Shown here: positions 56,201 to 63,908 of the stretch, piece after piece | Layout: every line of letters starts with the position of its first letter | Position numbering within the stretch: position 1 is the stretch's first letter | Assembly (NCBI GenBank): GCA_947498765.1 | Contig: CANMLG010000004.1 | Coordinates: 62,001-126,000 of the forward strand | DNA from: an uncultured Aquimarina sp. | GTDB taxonomy: Bacteria > Bacteroidota > Bacteroidia > Flavobacteriales > Flavobacteriaceae | DNA: 64,000 nucleotides | Direction of reading: 5' to 3' | Notes under the pieces: model-generated | Seen by the model: only the letters and a program-made list of their open reading frames with translations | Databases searched by the model: none | What the model was told of the DNA's origin: nothing | Made by a program: the position numbers and the translations under genes

Positions 56201-58081
56201 GATAGTAGATCGGATGCTAATTTGCCAGATTCAGGATCTGTCCAACAAATAGCAGTTAGCCGTTTACTTAATGATCTTGAGGAGTATTTGAATGAATATT
56301 TTGTTCAAAATGAAGAAATTGTACCTAGGGTACTAGCCATATTAAGAATTAGTGTTTTAGAGCATAGAGGAGACGAGCAATTCATGCAACATTTTACTGC
56401 CGAAGCTTTAGCAAAAGCCTTGGCAATGAGTATTTCTATAGCAGGAATCGTAGCGGCATTGAGATTTGTGCCGTATATAGGTTTTGCACTTTCTGCTACT
56501 ATAGGTAAAATATTAAAAAGGTATGGGATTGCTACCGATGTTGGAAGTGTAATAGCGATAGCTGCTTTCTTAAGAAAATCATCAGAGGCAGGCTCATTTC
56601 ATAGTGCAAGAGTTTGGGGCTATATAGCTAAGTTTATGCTAAGTGAAATAGGGCAATTATTACAAGGTTTTGCAGTAAGTTCTGTAATGGATACCTTTCA
56701 AGTAGCACGTTCGGTAGTAAGAAATAGACAACACACTAGCGTAAATGAAGTGATGCGTGACTTGGAACCTTTGACCAAAGAACCCGAACTCAAAGAAATT
56801 CTTAGAGAAGATTTAGAAAGTTTACGAGAAGAAGTTATTCTAGATGGTGGCGGAAATGAAAGTAATCCTAAACTGGAACTTATCGATGATGTTTTATTAC
56901 GATTGAATTCGAATCAACCTGATAGACTTATAACTCCTGATATTGATGGACTCCGTCCAGGAGAGGGAGATAGTATTATTCGCGCAGACGGTACTGTGTC
57001 TATAGCAGGAGAAACACATGGACTTAGTGTTACTTATAGAGATGGACGCCTTATTATTCGTATTTGTTCGGACTGTGATGGTTTTATTGGAGCTTTAGAT
57101 CATGCTATTGGAATAGCACAACAAAGAGGGCATTCAGAAGCTGAAAGTTTGTTGGTTAGTTTGAAGGAAGATACTGTGAATTTGCAAAGAAGAATCAATC
57201 GAGAAGAAATTAATATTGAAGATGCTACCCCAGATTTAAATGCCCTAAAAGAACGTTTAAGAACCTTAGCAAGCAATCATACCGAAGTAGATCAAGTAAT
57301 GCATGAGGCTATGGGGTTGAATAGAGATGCAGTAGACATGTCAGCGTCTTCGACAGCCTTAGAACCGTTAAGTGGCGGAAGAATGATTAGTGAGTCTAGT
57401 CGATTGGTTGAAAATGCTTCGGGTGAAATCATACAAATTGATGAAGCAGCGATTCCTTCGGGAGTGCGTCCAGGTGAGACTTTTGATATTAATGGCGAAA
57501 GTTATATCTATTATGGAGATGCACAACAGCGTATGCTTGTCGAAGAAGGGTTTAGTGGAAGAGATATAGATGCATTGGGGGGTAGAGCTCGAGTTATGGA
57601 ATCGCATGATATGGGGGTAGAGCAAGGTCGATTAAAAGCAGATGCGGATGGATTATCTTTAATAGACCTAAATCCGCCAGATCAATATCTTGGGTTATTT
57701 GGAAGAGGGGTAGATGATTTTGCAAGAAGAGGAAATGTCTTTTATATACTAGAGTACAAAGGGGGTAGTGCAGAATTAGGGCAAACACGTACAGGTGGCG
57801 AACAAATGAGTGATCGATGGATAGGAACAAAACTGGCTGAAATCACATTTCATTATAGAGATGCTAATGGAGATTTAGCAATCCTTCCAATGGTTAATCA
57901 ATTACTTAGAGCTGCACACGGAGGAAGACTTCGAGGAAAAGTATATACTACGCGATGGAATGATACTCGAACAGGGCCATTGCCTACAGAAACGGTAGAC
58001 ATAAGATATAATAGAGATGCTGTTCAAAGCGCTTTTGATACAAGATTACAAAGATTAAGGGAGCAAAATGGATTATTATAA
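53216..58081 (+). CDS. DUF4157 CIS effector 2, giant with restriction-endonuclease-like C-terminus
   Basis: A 1621-aa protein starting at TTG, directly after an in-frame TAA; no ATG exists in the first 200 codons. It shares the leader of effector 1 (PFFKKEGQGDFFAK, TKLTIGQPNDKYEVEAD), one CNQC motif (~139) and DUF4157 (about 266-355; HELTH ~347). The centre is acidic and helical, with hydrophobic stretches near residues 1075-1110 and 1135-1165. Near residue 1500 DDF is followed by EYKGGSAELGQTRTGGEQMS with E1513-x-K1515, the pattern of restriction-endonuclease-fold toxins in polymorphic toxin systems. The C-terminus would then be the toxic nuclease; activity is unproven. Confidence 0.82.
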   Translation: MKTAEALHKNSAATNHIQKKQEPFFKKEGQGDFFAKSNDNLDSFFDSNTIQTKLTIGQPNDKYEVEADTVADKVVQRLAHPNVKAAEQTAVSETILNGENQIEKRGNNILQQKPIFESKIEQSDVELQTKLSPPLIQKKCNQCEEKEKLQKKEDQGIEEEGLEIQQQPIFEHKAEQSKVTRQAELQQLNKGKENNISTTQNTSTDIQTKSLINTSVTEEKFQKKEEELLETNEEIQDKLSETEVPLPPDDESVQTKSNDSVPKVSSNLQSRLNLSKGGGSAMGSEIKTSMGSAFGTDFNDVKIHTGSEAVQMSDELGAQAFTHGNDIYFNEGKYNINSTSGKHLLAHELTHTVQQRSAPHAIQKSDDEFIEQEFTEENLLAYTCVGLKRILTSIVKNSFITLFSVEDDSQDFFTVFMEQFSELLNNYTNLDLSEEDISTIEGRAWELSQIEATFNELTYSYPTAVLWLKDYLGLPPEVAEVGGRLSYGNQFFINTISADITYYLLNPFDGRFQESESYVYCPVLTLADLQTFFSGYVQSWTTHDGFIELEFIGALEGLIALRDAFSDPRLTEDERVAIGTEISRVSRYILLLDQELEPLRDTLEAGEERLEAEGASELEFFLDSNADRIDAIESNAATETNTLASLGNGIELLQNESIDQLDNSQYPIFNDGLEVSPDAAFPETTDETTLDMMRDLSDRIDSQSEALESLREEVIPSNPSYNFDEFIQMYDQWFAFFSPAARDSDPFYRQMDTLITGLYGYMGYAGVEGGIGRAFLMEQFANSVAGNLGGANGSFASTIGSNRPHRRESLTGTAENVDYQFGEFFGNTNSSSSFSGEQQSAERTLSRETVESEEGFNELRRMREARASRSEIEGEAIERGVMVSGRGGPIYLLPEERHQNLFSYLMTTTVLNLNGEYVPVNEQRVMPENVAEYLLAQTQHYNTLQEAHTPGVGDGTTRFRGVEFGEAGSTNRYLEGGTGSNTSINEATELRNNMSDSRSDANLPDSGSVQQIAVSRLLNDLEEYLNEYFVQNEEIVPRVLAILRISVLEHRGDEQFMQHFTAEALAKALAMSISIAGIVAALRFVPYIGFALSATIGKILKRYGIATDVGSVIAIAAFLRKSSEAGSFHSARVWGYIAKFMLSEIGQLLQGFAVSSVMDTFQVARSVVRNRQHTSVNEVMRDLEPLTKEPELKEILREDLESLREEVILDGGGNESNPKLELIDDVLLRLNSNQPDRLITPDIDGLRPGEGDSIIRADGTVSIAGETHGLSVTYRDGRLIIRICSDCDGFIGALDHAIGIAQQRGHSEAESLLVSLKEDTVNLQRRINREEINIEDATPDLNALKERLRTLASNHTEVDQVMHEAMGLNRDAVDMSASSTALEPLSGGRMISESSRLVENASGEIIQIDEAAIPSGVRPGETFDINGESYIYYGDAQQRMLVEEGFSGRDIDALGGRARVMESHDMGVEQGRLKADADGLSLIDLNPPDQYLGLFGRGVDDFARRGNVFYILEYKGGSAELGQTRTGGEQMSDRWIGTKLAEITFHYRDANGDLAILPMVNQLLRAAHGGRLRGKVYTTRWNDTRTGPLPTETVDIRYNRDAVQSAFDTRLQRLREQNGLL

Positions 58082-58103
58082 AAAATTAATATAAATATCA
58101 ACC

Positions 58104-59519
58104 ATGGCAACAAACAAAAATTACACACCGACCGAAGTCCAAATTTGGAATCGTTTAACCTGCGATGCCATACATTATGTAAACATGTCACCAACATTAG
58201 CTTCCCGAGCTTTAGCAATGGTGCATACGGCGATGTATGATGCCTGGACTAATTATAATAATAGTGGTGATGAGGTAAGTACCACCACAGGTAGGCGATT
58301 ACAACGCCCTAGTGCCGAATGTAATCCTAAAAATAGAGAAATCACCTATAGTCATGCGGCATTTACGGTATTGCAAGCCTTGTTTTGGTTGGATTTACCG
58401 GCCGAAAAGAAAAATATATTTCGCGATTTTATGTGTACCCTTAATTTTGATCCCGACGATAGGAACTTAGAACCTACAAACCCCGCAGGTTTAGGGAATT
58501 TATGTGGTAAGTTGATCATTGATTGCCGGTTAGGAGATTTTGCCAATCAGTATGGTACATTAGAGGATGGTCGATATGTTGATTTTACCAATTATTGTCC
58601 AGTAAATCCACCCATTCCGCAGCCACTTAAATATGAAGATCGTTGGCAGCCTTTGTTAATAAATCATAAGCCACAACAATTTTTAACGCCACACTGGGGG
58701 TTAGTCAAAGCATTTGCTTTGGAATGGGGAGGTGAGTTTAGACCACAGTCACCTATAACATGTAGCGATAAGGAATACAAGGCACAAGCCGATATGATAT
58801 TGGAACATAGTGCTTGTTTAACAGATGAACAAAAACTAATAGCCGAGTTTTGGGCGGGGATGCATGAGGATAAATTTGAAGATAGCCCCAAGGATGGTGA
58901 TTTGAATCGATCAGCAACTCCACCAGAACAATGTTGTAGACAGGCACGTTATTTGTCAAATAAATATCATCACAAAAACGCTTTTGATATCAAAATGTTT
59001 TTTGTGCTATCCAATGCCTTATTAGATGCAGGTATTGCCGCATGGGATAGTAAAGTAGCCTATGATTATGTGAGACCAATATCAGCCATTCGAGAATTAT
59101 ATCGAGGTAAAACAATCAAAGCTTGGGGAGGCCCATGTGAGGGTACTAAGGAAATTGAAGGCGAAAATTGGATTCCATATATTCCAACGCCTCCTTTTGC
59201 CGAGTATGTGTCGGGGCATAGTACGTTTAGCGCTGCTGCAGAAGAGGTATTGACCTCATTTTGTAACAAAAGTAGGTATGGAGAATCGGTAACGATTCCC
59301 AAGGGAGGTTCTAAAATAGAACCTGGCTGTACACCATGTGAAAATATTACATTAGAATGGAAAGTACTTAAGGATGCGGCAAACGAAGCCGGTATTTCAA
59401 GACTTTATGGAGGTATTCATTTTAAGGCAGGAGATATGGAAGGTCGTAGACTAGGCTATAAAGTGGGTTGTGCAGTTTGGGATAAGGCCAATGAGTATTT
59501 TAATGGGAAATTGGGCTAG
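58104..59519 (+). CDS. Vanadium-dependent haloperoxidase-like protein (PAP2 superfamily)
   Basis: A 471-aa protein. Vanadate-pocket motifs are visible: KVAYDYVRP (~316-324), EYVSGHSTF (~365-373, apical-loop His) and SRLYGGIHFKAGD (~432-444, the axial His by homology). The N-terminus (EVQIWNRLTCDAIHYVN and SRALAMVHTAMYDAW) is typical of bacterial VHPO-like proteins. These enzymes oxidise halides or act as acid phosphatases. Unusually for the family there is no signal peptide, and the gene lies between two effector/ATPase genes of the CIS cluster. Halide or phosphatase specificity cannot be read from these motifs. Confidence 0.85.
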   Translation: MATNKNYTPTEVQIWNRLTCDAIHYVNMSPTLASRALAMVHTAMYDAWTNYNNSGDEVSTTTGRRLQRPSAECNPKNREITYSHAAFTVLQALFWLDLPAEKKNIFRDFMCTLNFDPDDRNLEPTNPAGLGNLCGKLIIDCRLGDFANQYGTLEDGRYVDFTNYCPVNPPIPQPLKYEDRWQPLLINHKPQQFLTPHWGLVKAFALEWGGEFRPQSPITCSDKEYKAQADMILEHSACLTDEQKLIAEFWAGMHEDKFEDSPKDGDLNRSATPPEQCCRQARYLSNKYHHKNAFDIKMFFVLSNALLDAGIAAWDSKVAYDYVRPISAIRELYRGKTIKAWGGPCEGTKEIEGENWIPYIPTPPFAEYVSGHSTFSAAAEEVLTSFCNKSRYGESVTIPKGGSKIEPGCTPCENITLEWKVLKDAANEAGISRLYGGIHFKAGDMEGRRLGYKVGCAVWDKANEYFNGKLG

Positions 59520-59614
59520 TAAGTAATTACATAATGTAGTGGTAAAGTGTTGATTTTTAGTTAAATTGTAGAGAGGTGTCTGGTGGTAAAATTTAATTTG
59601 TAGTAGTTTTAGAT

Positions 59615-60379
59615 ATGAAAGTAATCTCAGTAGCAAATTTTAAAGGCGGAGTAGGTAAAACTACCACGGTAATCAATCTGGCAGCAGGCTTAAAAAAACA
59701 AGGAAAAAAAGTGTTATTGATTGATGTGGACCCTCAAGCCAATCTTTCACAGTCACTAGGCATTACAGATGAAATTGAACAGTCTATTTATACGGTGCTC
59801 CATAAAGAAGCCTTTGGGGAACCTGCAAAATTGCTGGATGTAAAACTGGAAGCTTCTGGTTTAGATTTGATTCCGGCATCATTAGATTTAGCTGGTGCCG
59901 AATTAGAATTAGCAAGTGTATATGGAAGGGAGCAAATAGTAGCGCAATTAATAAAACCTTTAAAAGAGTATGATTTTATTTTTATTGATTGTCCACCATC
60001 AATGGGAATGTTAACCATTAATGCTTTGGTAAGTAGCCATTATGTGTTAATACCGCTTCAGGCAGAATTTTTACCTTTAAAAGGAGTGCGAAGTTTTTTA
60101 AAACACCTTGAATTGGTAAAAAAAATGAATAAAAAGATCAAGTTATTAGGTTTTGTGTTGACCAAATTTGATCAACGTAAAAAAATGAATCAACAAGTGA
60201 AATTGGAACTCGAAGAAGAATTTTCGGAAAAGGTAATTTTTAACACCTTCATACGGAGTAATATTTCGTTAGCCAACGCGCAAGAACAAGGGAAAGATAT
60301 TTTTTCCTATGATAAAAATGCTAATGGCGCGAAAGATTACCAAGCCTTAACGGAAGAATTTTTAGAAAAGTTCAAGTAG
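59615..60379 (+). CDS. ParA-family ATPase in the CIS cluster
   Basis: A 254-aa protein with the deviant Walker A KGGVGKTTT (about residues 10-18), the DVDPQANLSQSLG motif (Walker A') and DCPPSMGMLT (Walker B). The rest fits the Soj/ParA fold. No ParB partner or centromere-like repeat is nearby, so chromosome or plasmid partition is unlikely. ParA-like ATPases also position large cellular assemblies, so localisation or cell-pole distribution of injection particles is a plausible role. It lies 95 bp after the haloperoxidase gene and 35 bp before effector 3. Confidence 0.9.
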   Translation: MKVISVANFKGGVGKTTTVINLAAGLKKQGKKVLLIDVDPQANLSQSLGITDEIEQSIYTVLHKEAFGEPAKLLDVKLEASGLDLIPASLDLAGAELELASVYGREQIVAQLIKPLKEYDFIFIDCPPSMGMLTINALVSSHYVLIPLQAEFLPLKGVRSFLKHLELVKKMNKKIKLLGFVLTKFDQRKKMNQQVKLELEEEFSEKVIFNTFIRSNISLANAQEQGKDIFSYDKNANGAKDYQALTEEFLEKFK

Positions 60380-60414
60380 GTTTACAATTGGTGTAAAAGT
60401 AAAATTGAGTAATT

Positions 60415-62238
60415 ATGAAAGCAATATTTTCTAGCAGCAGAAATAAGATTCCTCATAATAATGAAGGAAAAGAACATAAAGAGACTCCTTTTTTTTCAAA
60501 AGAAAGTAGGCAGCCGTTTTTTACTATACCCAATGGAGGAGTTGTCCAAACAAAATTGACAGTAGGGGAGCCAGGAGATAAGTATGAAAAGGAAGCAGAT
60601 TCTATGGCTGATGCCGTAGTGAATAAATCAATTTCTAAACCAGCTATTCAAAATAAAGAAATAAGTTCTATACAACGCGAATCACTTGCTACGCCATTGG
60701 AAGATGAAAAATTGGGTACAGCTGAACAGCGTATGGAAGAGGATAAATTGATACAAGAAAAGCCTGAAATACAGCGAATGGAGCATCCTGAAGAAGAAAT
60801 GCTGAATAAAATGGATAACGAAGAAGAGGAACCTATTCAGAAAATGGGAATGGCTGGTACCGATAAAGATGAGGAATTACAGGCAAAAAGTAATTCAAGC
60901 ACATCTAACACTGCTAGTACAGCAGTAGCGAATAAAATTTCAAGTAAGTCGGGTAAGGGAAAAAGAATGTCAAACCAAACTAAGGCAGAAATGGAAGGAT
61001 CTTTTGGGGTGGATTTTAGTAATGTCAATATACATACAGACCAAACCGCCGTTTCCTTAAATAAGGAACTAGGTGCACAAGCTTTTACCCACGGGAATGA
61101 TGTGTTTTTTAATTCTGGGAAATACAATCCAGATTCTAGTCAAGGGAAACATTTATTAGCGCATGAATTAACACATGTAATACAACAAGACAAAAAAAGT
61201 AGGTTAAAAGTTCAAAAAAGAGGAGAATCCCATGGGCAATCAGCTACGGGATCTTCTCGTCATTTAATAAGTGATTTAACAACACCGATAACAGTGGGAT
61301 CTGCACCTAGGTTTGAATTGATTCAACATGGGGCTGAATTATGGAATCCTGATACCGAAGTAACTTACCGGTGGAGTATTACCGATAATACATCTGGAAA
61401 TGTTGTTTTTAAAGAAACAACAACAGAGCCAACAACAAGAATCAGAGCTTCCAGAGCAGGTAATTATGCTGTAAATGTCACTGTTTTAGGTAATGGTCAA
61501 CCAGCAGCTACCTCTATAACGATGAATCAGACGGTTGAAGCTGAGGATAGTTTTTTGACCACAAATTTATCAGGAGCAACAGATGGGCAAGCGAGTACGT
61601 ATCGTGAATTAGTAAATGATTTTAGACCTTATATTAATGATGGAGCAACAGCTACTGGAGCTAATGGTATTACACCAAGGTTTTTAGCTTCGGTTTTGTT
61701 TATTGAAGTTTTAAATAGACCTAAAGAAGGAAGGGAAGACGAATTAGAAGGTGTGGGAGAGGCTATAGGAGATTTACAACAAGGAGAAGGCTTATATCCT
61801 TGGCAAAAAGTGGATAGATCAATTGGGGTAGGACAGATAAAATCTAGCACTGCCGCAATGGTAATGGGAACTACACCCTGGGTTGATCAAGAACGAGGAG
61901 ATAGAGCAGCTGGTCGAGAAAGAACAGAAAGTAATTACGAAGCATTAAGTGCAGATCAAAAAGCAGCTATTTTTCAAATATTGAGATGGCCAAAATCAAA
62001 TATTGCTATGGCAGCTAGATTATTGGCAACATTAAAGAATAGAGCCAATAGATTTCCAACACTAACCAGAAGCGAATTTGGAAATGATGAGCATGCTGTA
62101 GGTGTAATTGCATCAGAATACAATTTAGGACCATCAGATACTTTAGCCGATGATGCAAGAGCATCTTGGTATGGAAGAAACGTATGGGATTCAATGAATA
62201 ATGATATCATTTTAAGAAATTATTTTAATAATTTATAA
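60415..62238 (+). CDS. DUF4157 CIS effector 3 with Ig-like and lysozyme-like domains
   Basis: A 607-aa protein starting at ATG. The leader shares PFF and QTKLTVGEPGDKYEKEADSM with effectors 1 and 2 but has no CxxC. DUF4157 is at about 174-260 with HELTH (~250). An Ig-like domain spans about 295-375. The C-terminal ~225 residues (RFLASVLFIEVLNRP with a likely catalytic Glu near 430; RSIGVGQIKSSTAAMVMGTT; ASEYNLGPSD) have the look of a lysozyme/transglycosylase fold, so the cargo may cleave peptidoglycan. The stop overlaps the next gene's ATG by one base. Confidence 0.8.
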   Translation: MKAIFSSSRNKIPHNNEGKEHKETPFFSKESRQPFFTIPNGGVVQTKLTVGEPGDKYEKEADSMADAVVNKSISKPAIQNKEISSIQRESLATPLEDEKLGTAEQRMEEDKLIQEKPEIQRMEHPEEEMLNKMDNEEEEPIQKMGMAGTDKDEELQAKSNSSTSNTASTAVANKISSKSGKGKRMSNQTKAEMEGSFGVDFSNVNIHTDQTAVSLNKELGAQAFTHGNDVFFNSGKYNPDSSQGKHLLAHELTHVIQQDKKSRLKVQKRGESHGQSATGSSRHLISDLTTPITVGSAPRFELIQHGAELWNPDTEVTYRWSITDNTSGNVVFKETTTEPTTRIRASRAGNYAVNVTVLGNGQPAATSITMNQTVEAEDSFLTTNLSGATDGQASTYRELVNDFRPYINDGATATGANGITPRFLASVLFIEVLNRPKEGREDELEGVGEAIGDLQQGEGLYPWQKVDRSIGVGQIKSSTAAMVMGTTPWVDQERGDRAAGRERTESNYEALSADQKAAIFQILRWPKSNIAMAARLLATLKNRANRFPTLTRSEFGNDEHAVGVIASEYNLGPSDTLADDARASWYGRNVWDSMNNDIILRNYFNNL

Positions 62239-62534
62239 TGAAAGACATGTCCATAACAACTTTATGTGTAGCCATAACTATTTTTTTTTGTGTTGTCACG
62301 CTATCGATATTAGTATATAATTCTTATTGGTATACTGGTAATCATTGGTTTTTATTTGGAACTTGGGTTGATAGAGTTTTGTTAAAATATAAATTTTGGT
62401 GTGCCATTGTATTATCTGTTCCACTACTCATTCCTTTGTTATTAAAAGTATCAAAATGGAATATTATAGTAGCATTGTGTAGTATAATTTCTTTTGGATT
62501 TTTATATACCTCCTTTAATACACTTACGGATTAA
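62238..62534 (+). CDS. Small membrane protein coupled to effector 3 (candidate immunity)
   Basis: A 98-aa protein with three predicted membrane helices (about 7-27, 53-70 and 73-92), and a short aromatic loop (SYWYTGNHWFLFGTW). The TAATG junction with effector 3 implies translational coupling. A membrane protein next to a probable peptidoglycan hydrolase is a classical position for an immunity protein, although it might also be a holin-like or release factor. No family is recognised. Confidence 0.7.
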   Translation: MKDMSITTLCVAITIFFCVVTLSILVYNSYWYTGNHWFLFGTWVDRVLLKYKFWCAIVLSVPLLIPLLLKVSKWNIIVALCSIISFGFLYTSFNTLTD

Positions 62535-62594
62535 ATGACTTAGCTAAAAGAAGTACTTTGTGTAAAATGATAGTGATAAAACACATTTTGATTT

Positions 62595-63908
62595 ATGATT
62601 CCTCTAGAATTTAATTTCCTAAAAGAAATAATAGAATATCGTTTAGATGTTTATTTCAACCCCGATAATGAAATTTATAAACCAAAAATACCTACGGTAA
62701 AAAAATGGTCCATTCAATTGCCCGAAGATTTAAAAAATAGAAACCTAAGTACAGATGAAAAAACACTACTCTTATTGGCATTAGTTCCTCATGTAGATAG
62801 TGGTTTTTTGGATAGTGTAATTCAAAACAAGTTGCAATCAACAGGTGATTTCCCTCAGTTAGGAGGTATTCGAGGGAAAAACTTTAGGGGTTTTTTACCT
62901 ACAGGTGAAACCGCACTTTTTTTATTGGCAGGAACTGATTTTGAACAGAGAAAAGAGATGTATAAATTGTTTAGTTCTGATCATTTTTTTGTTAAAAATC
63001 ACATTTTATGGTTGGATGATGCGCCAAATAATGAGCCAAAAATGAGTGGGAAATTGGTGTTATCCTCAGAATATGTAGAGCTTTTTTTATTAGGAAAAGC
63101 AAGTAAGCCAAGCTTTAGTATGAAATTTCCTGCTCAAGTGATTGAAACTGAAATGGAGTGGGAGGATTTGGTATTAAACGAAGAAACAAATCAGCAAATA
63201 AAGGAGTTGCAAACTTGGGTTACTCATGGAGATACGTTGTTGAATGAATGGGGAATGTCCAAAAAGATAAAACCTGGTTATAGGGTCTTATTTCACGGCC
63301 CCCCAGGAACAGGAAAAACCTTAACCGCAAATTTATTAGGTAAATATACAGGTAAGGATGTCTATAAAATTGATCTTTCCATGGTGGTTTCTAAATTTAT
63401 AGGCGAGACAGAAAAGAATTTAGCAAACCTGCTCGCTAAAGCAGAAAAAACTGAAAACATTTTATTTTTTGATGAAGCCGACGCTCTATTTGGTAAGAGG
63501 ACTAATGTAAGGGATGCTCATGATAAATATGCTAATCAAGAAGTGTCTTATTTGCTGCAAAGAATAGAGGGGTATAAAGGGCTGGTTATTTTAAGTTCGA
63601 ATTTAAAAAGTAATATTGATGAGGCTTTTGTGCGTCGTTTTCAATCTATAATTCATTTTCCACTACCAAAACCATCTGAAAGATTATTAATTTGGCAAAA
63701 AGCTTTCCCTAATATCATAAAATTAGATGATGATGTGGATGTGTTACAGTTAGCTCAAAAGTATGATTTGTCAGGAGCTGAAATTATGAATATTGTACAA
63801 TATGCTTGTTTGTGTACTTTGGGGAATAATAATGAAACAATTCATTTAACAGATATTACTAACGGTATACAAAGAGAGTATCAAAAAGGTGGCAAAATAA
63901 TGCGATGA
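62595..63908 (+). CDS. CIS AAA+ ATPase (Afp15/Pvc15-like)
   Basis: A 437-aa AAA+ protein. Walker A is GPPGTGKTLTANLLG (~235-249), Walker B is ILFFDEADALFG (~290-301), and an SSNLKSNIDEAFVRRF sensor/arginine-finger region follows. The N-terminal ~170 residues are CIS-specific (LLALVPHVDSGFLDSVIQ, GGIRGKNFRGFLPTGETAL). Afp15/Pvc15-type ATPases are needed for assembly or cargo loading in eCIS. It lies at the end of the visible cluster; no gene follows in the remaining 92 bp. Confidence 0.92.
   Translation: MIPLEFNFLKEIIEYRLDVYFNPDNEIYKPKIPTVKKWSIQLPEDLKNRNLSTDEKTLLLLALVPHVDSGFLDSVIQNKLQSTGDFPQLGGIRGKNFRGFLPTGETALFLLAGTDFEQRKEMYKLFSSDHFFVKNHILWLDDAPNNEPKMSGKLVLSSEYVELFLLGKASKPSFSMKFPAQVIETEMEWEDLVLNEETNQQIKELQTWVTHGDTLLNEWGMSKKIKPGYRVLFHGPPGTGKTLTANLLGKYTGKDVYKIDLSMVVSKFIGETEKNLANLLAKAEKTENILFFDEADALFGKRTNVRDAHDKYANQEVSYLLQRIEGYKGLVILSSNLKSNIDEAFVRRFQSIIHFPLPKPSERLLIWQKAFPNIIKLDDDVDVLQLAQKYDLSGAEIMNIVQYACLCTLGNNNETIHLTDITNGIQREYQKGGKIMR

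Noticed and set aside
59615..60379. Plasmid or chromosome partition locus
   Set aside because: ParA is single, without ParB or repeated parS-like sites, and lies inside the CIS operon.
26906..63908. Prophage
   Set aside because: Tail-like genes are present but no capsid, portal, terminase, integrase or lysis cassette was seen, and Pvc16-type cap, AAA+ and DUF4157 genes mark a CIS.
26906..63908. Type VI secretion system
   Set aside because: There are no TssJ/TssL/TssM or ClpV-like genes; the AAA+ protein is single-domain and Afp15-like.
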